Shown here piece by piece: positions 63,922-64,000 of a stretch of 64,000 bases of DNA; the first letter of the stretch is position 1; every line of letters starts with the position of its first letter. The stretch is from contig NZ_NHYL01000001.1 of assembly GCF_003288905.1 (NCBI RefSeq), positions 523,238 through 587,237 on the forward strand, given 5' to 3'. The notes below the pieces were generated by a model, which saw only the letters and a list, made by a program, of their open reading frames with translations, was not told the origin of the DNA and made no database searches. This DNA comes from Helicobacter sp. 11-8110. Lineage in GTDB: Bacteria; Campylobacterota; Campylobacteria; Campylobacterales; Helicobacteraceae. Made by a program: the position numbers and the translations under genes.

Positions 63922-64000
63922 TTAGAATCTATATTTTAATCCAATGTTACCATTGATATAAGTTTCATTTTTAGAATCTACTTTACCTGCTAGAATTTGT
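63922..64000 (-). CDS. C-terminus of an outer-membrane beta-barrel protein (partial)
   Basis: On the minus strand the last 25 codons before the TAA (complement of 63922-63924) read alternating polar/hydrophobic residues ending YINGNIGLKYRF. An aromatic terminal Phe preceded by such a strand is the BamA-recognised beta-signal of outer-membrane proteins, and this ending is common among Helicobacter autotransporter barrels. The gene continues beyond the window. Confidence 0.7.
   Translation of the reverse strand, partial: QILAGKVDSKNETYINGNIGLKYRF

Overview
The window comes from a low-GC Campylobacterota chromosome, almost certainly a Helicobacter and probably an enterohepatic one. The strongest marker is a single 2881-residue ORF fusing RNA polymerase beta and beta', a trait of Helicobacter and Wolinella. 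Other Helicobacter-like traits are the order rpsO/flhA/DHH phosphoesterase, bamA followed by the futalosine-pathway gene mqnC and an M16 protease, a thioredoxin with a CPDC active site, and the order M23 peptidase-minC-lpxC-tsaB. There are no rRNA genes, CRISPR arrays, phage genes or insertion sequences. Species was not determined.

Layout. 1-7.5 kb: end of a membrane protein, tyrA, bamA, mqnC, an M16 protein lacking the zinc motif, and recG. 7.5-15 kb: rpsO divergent from flhA, then a DHH phosphoesterase, an MBOAT acyltransferase with an SGNH-like partner, a small coiled-coil protein and purN. 15-30 kb: an accessory cell-surface glycan region with four glycosyltransferases of families GT2, GT4 and GT8, plus rfbA, rfbB, a 3,4-ketoisomerase, a DegT-type aminotransferase and an acyltransferase for a dTDP-3-amino-3,6-dideoxyhexose. 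Set inside this pathway is an unusual block: a TagF-like transferase, a HAD phosphatase, a nucleotidyltransferase, an Asp/Glu-type racemase, a methyltransferase and a GT2 enzyme.

30-35 kb: rny, a 5-formyltetrahydrofolate cyclo-ligase-like gene, a small membrane protein and a TonB-dependent receptor with repeated elements in its promoter. 34.8-51.6 kb: the translation/transcription core, with tRNA-Thr, -Tyr, -Gly and -Thr, then tuf, rpmG, tRNA-Trp, secE, nusG, rplK, rplA, rplJ, rplL, rpoBC, rpsL, rpsG and fusA. It carries an L10-type leader and several hairpins, some enclosing stop codons. 52-54.7 kb: a four-gene selenium/sulfur cassette (YedE-like permease, TusA/YedF-like carrier, class V cysteine desulfurase-like enzyme, DUF3343-like carrier).

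54.7-64 kb: a small secreted protein, an SNF-family transporter, then a tight minus-strand cluster of M23 peptidase, minC, lpxC, tsaB, a CDF transporter and an AAA+ ATPase. A CPDC thioredoxin, a YebC-family regulator and the C-terminus of an outer-membrane beta-barrel close the window.

The most interesting region is the glycan cluster, where the block at 23.85-28.8 kb suggests an amino-acid- or phosphodiester-type decoration of a 3-amino sugar glycan. The selenium cassette is second. Both readings are inferences from family membership and gene order, made by eye without database searches.
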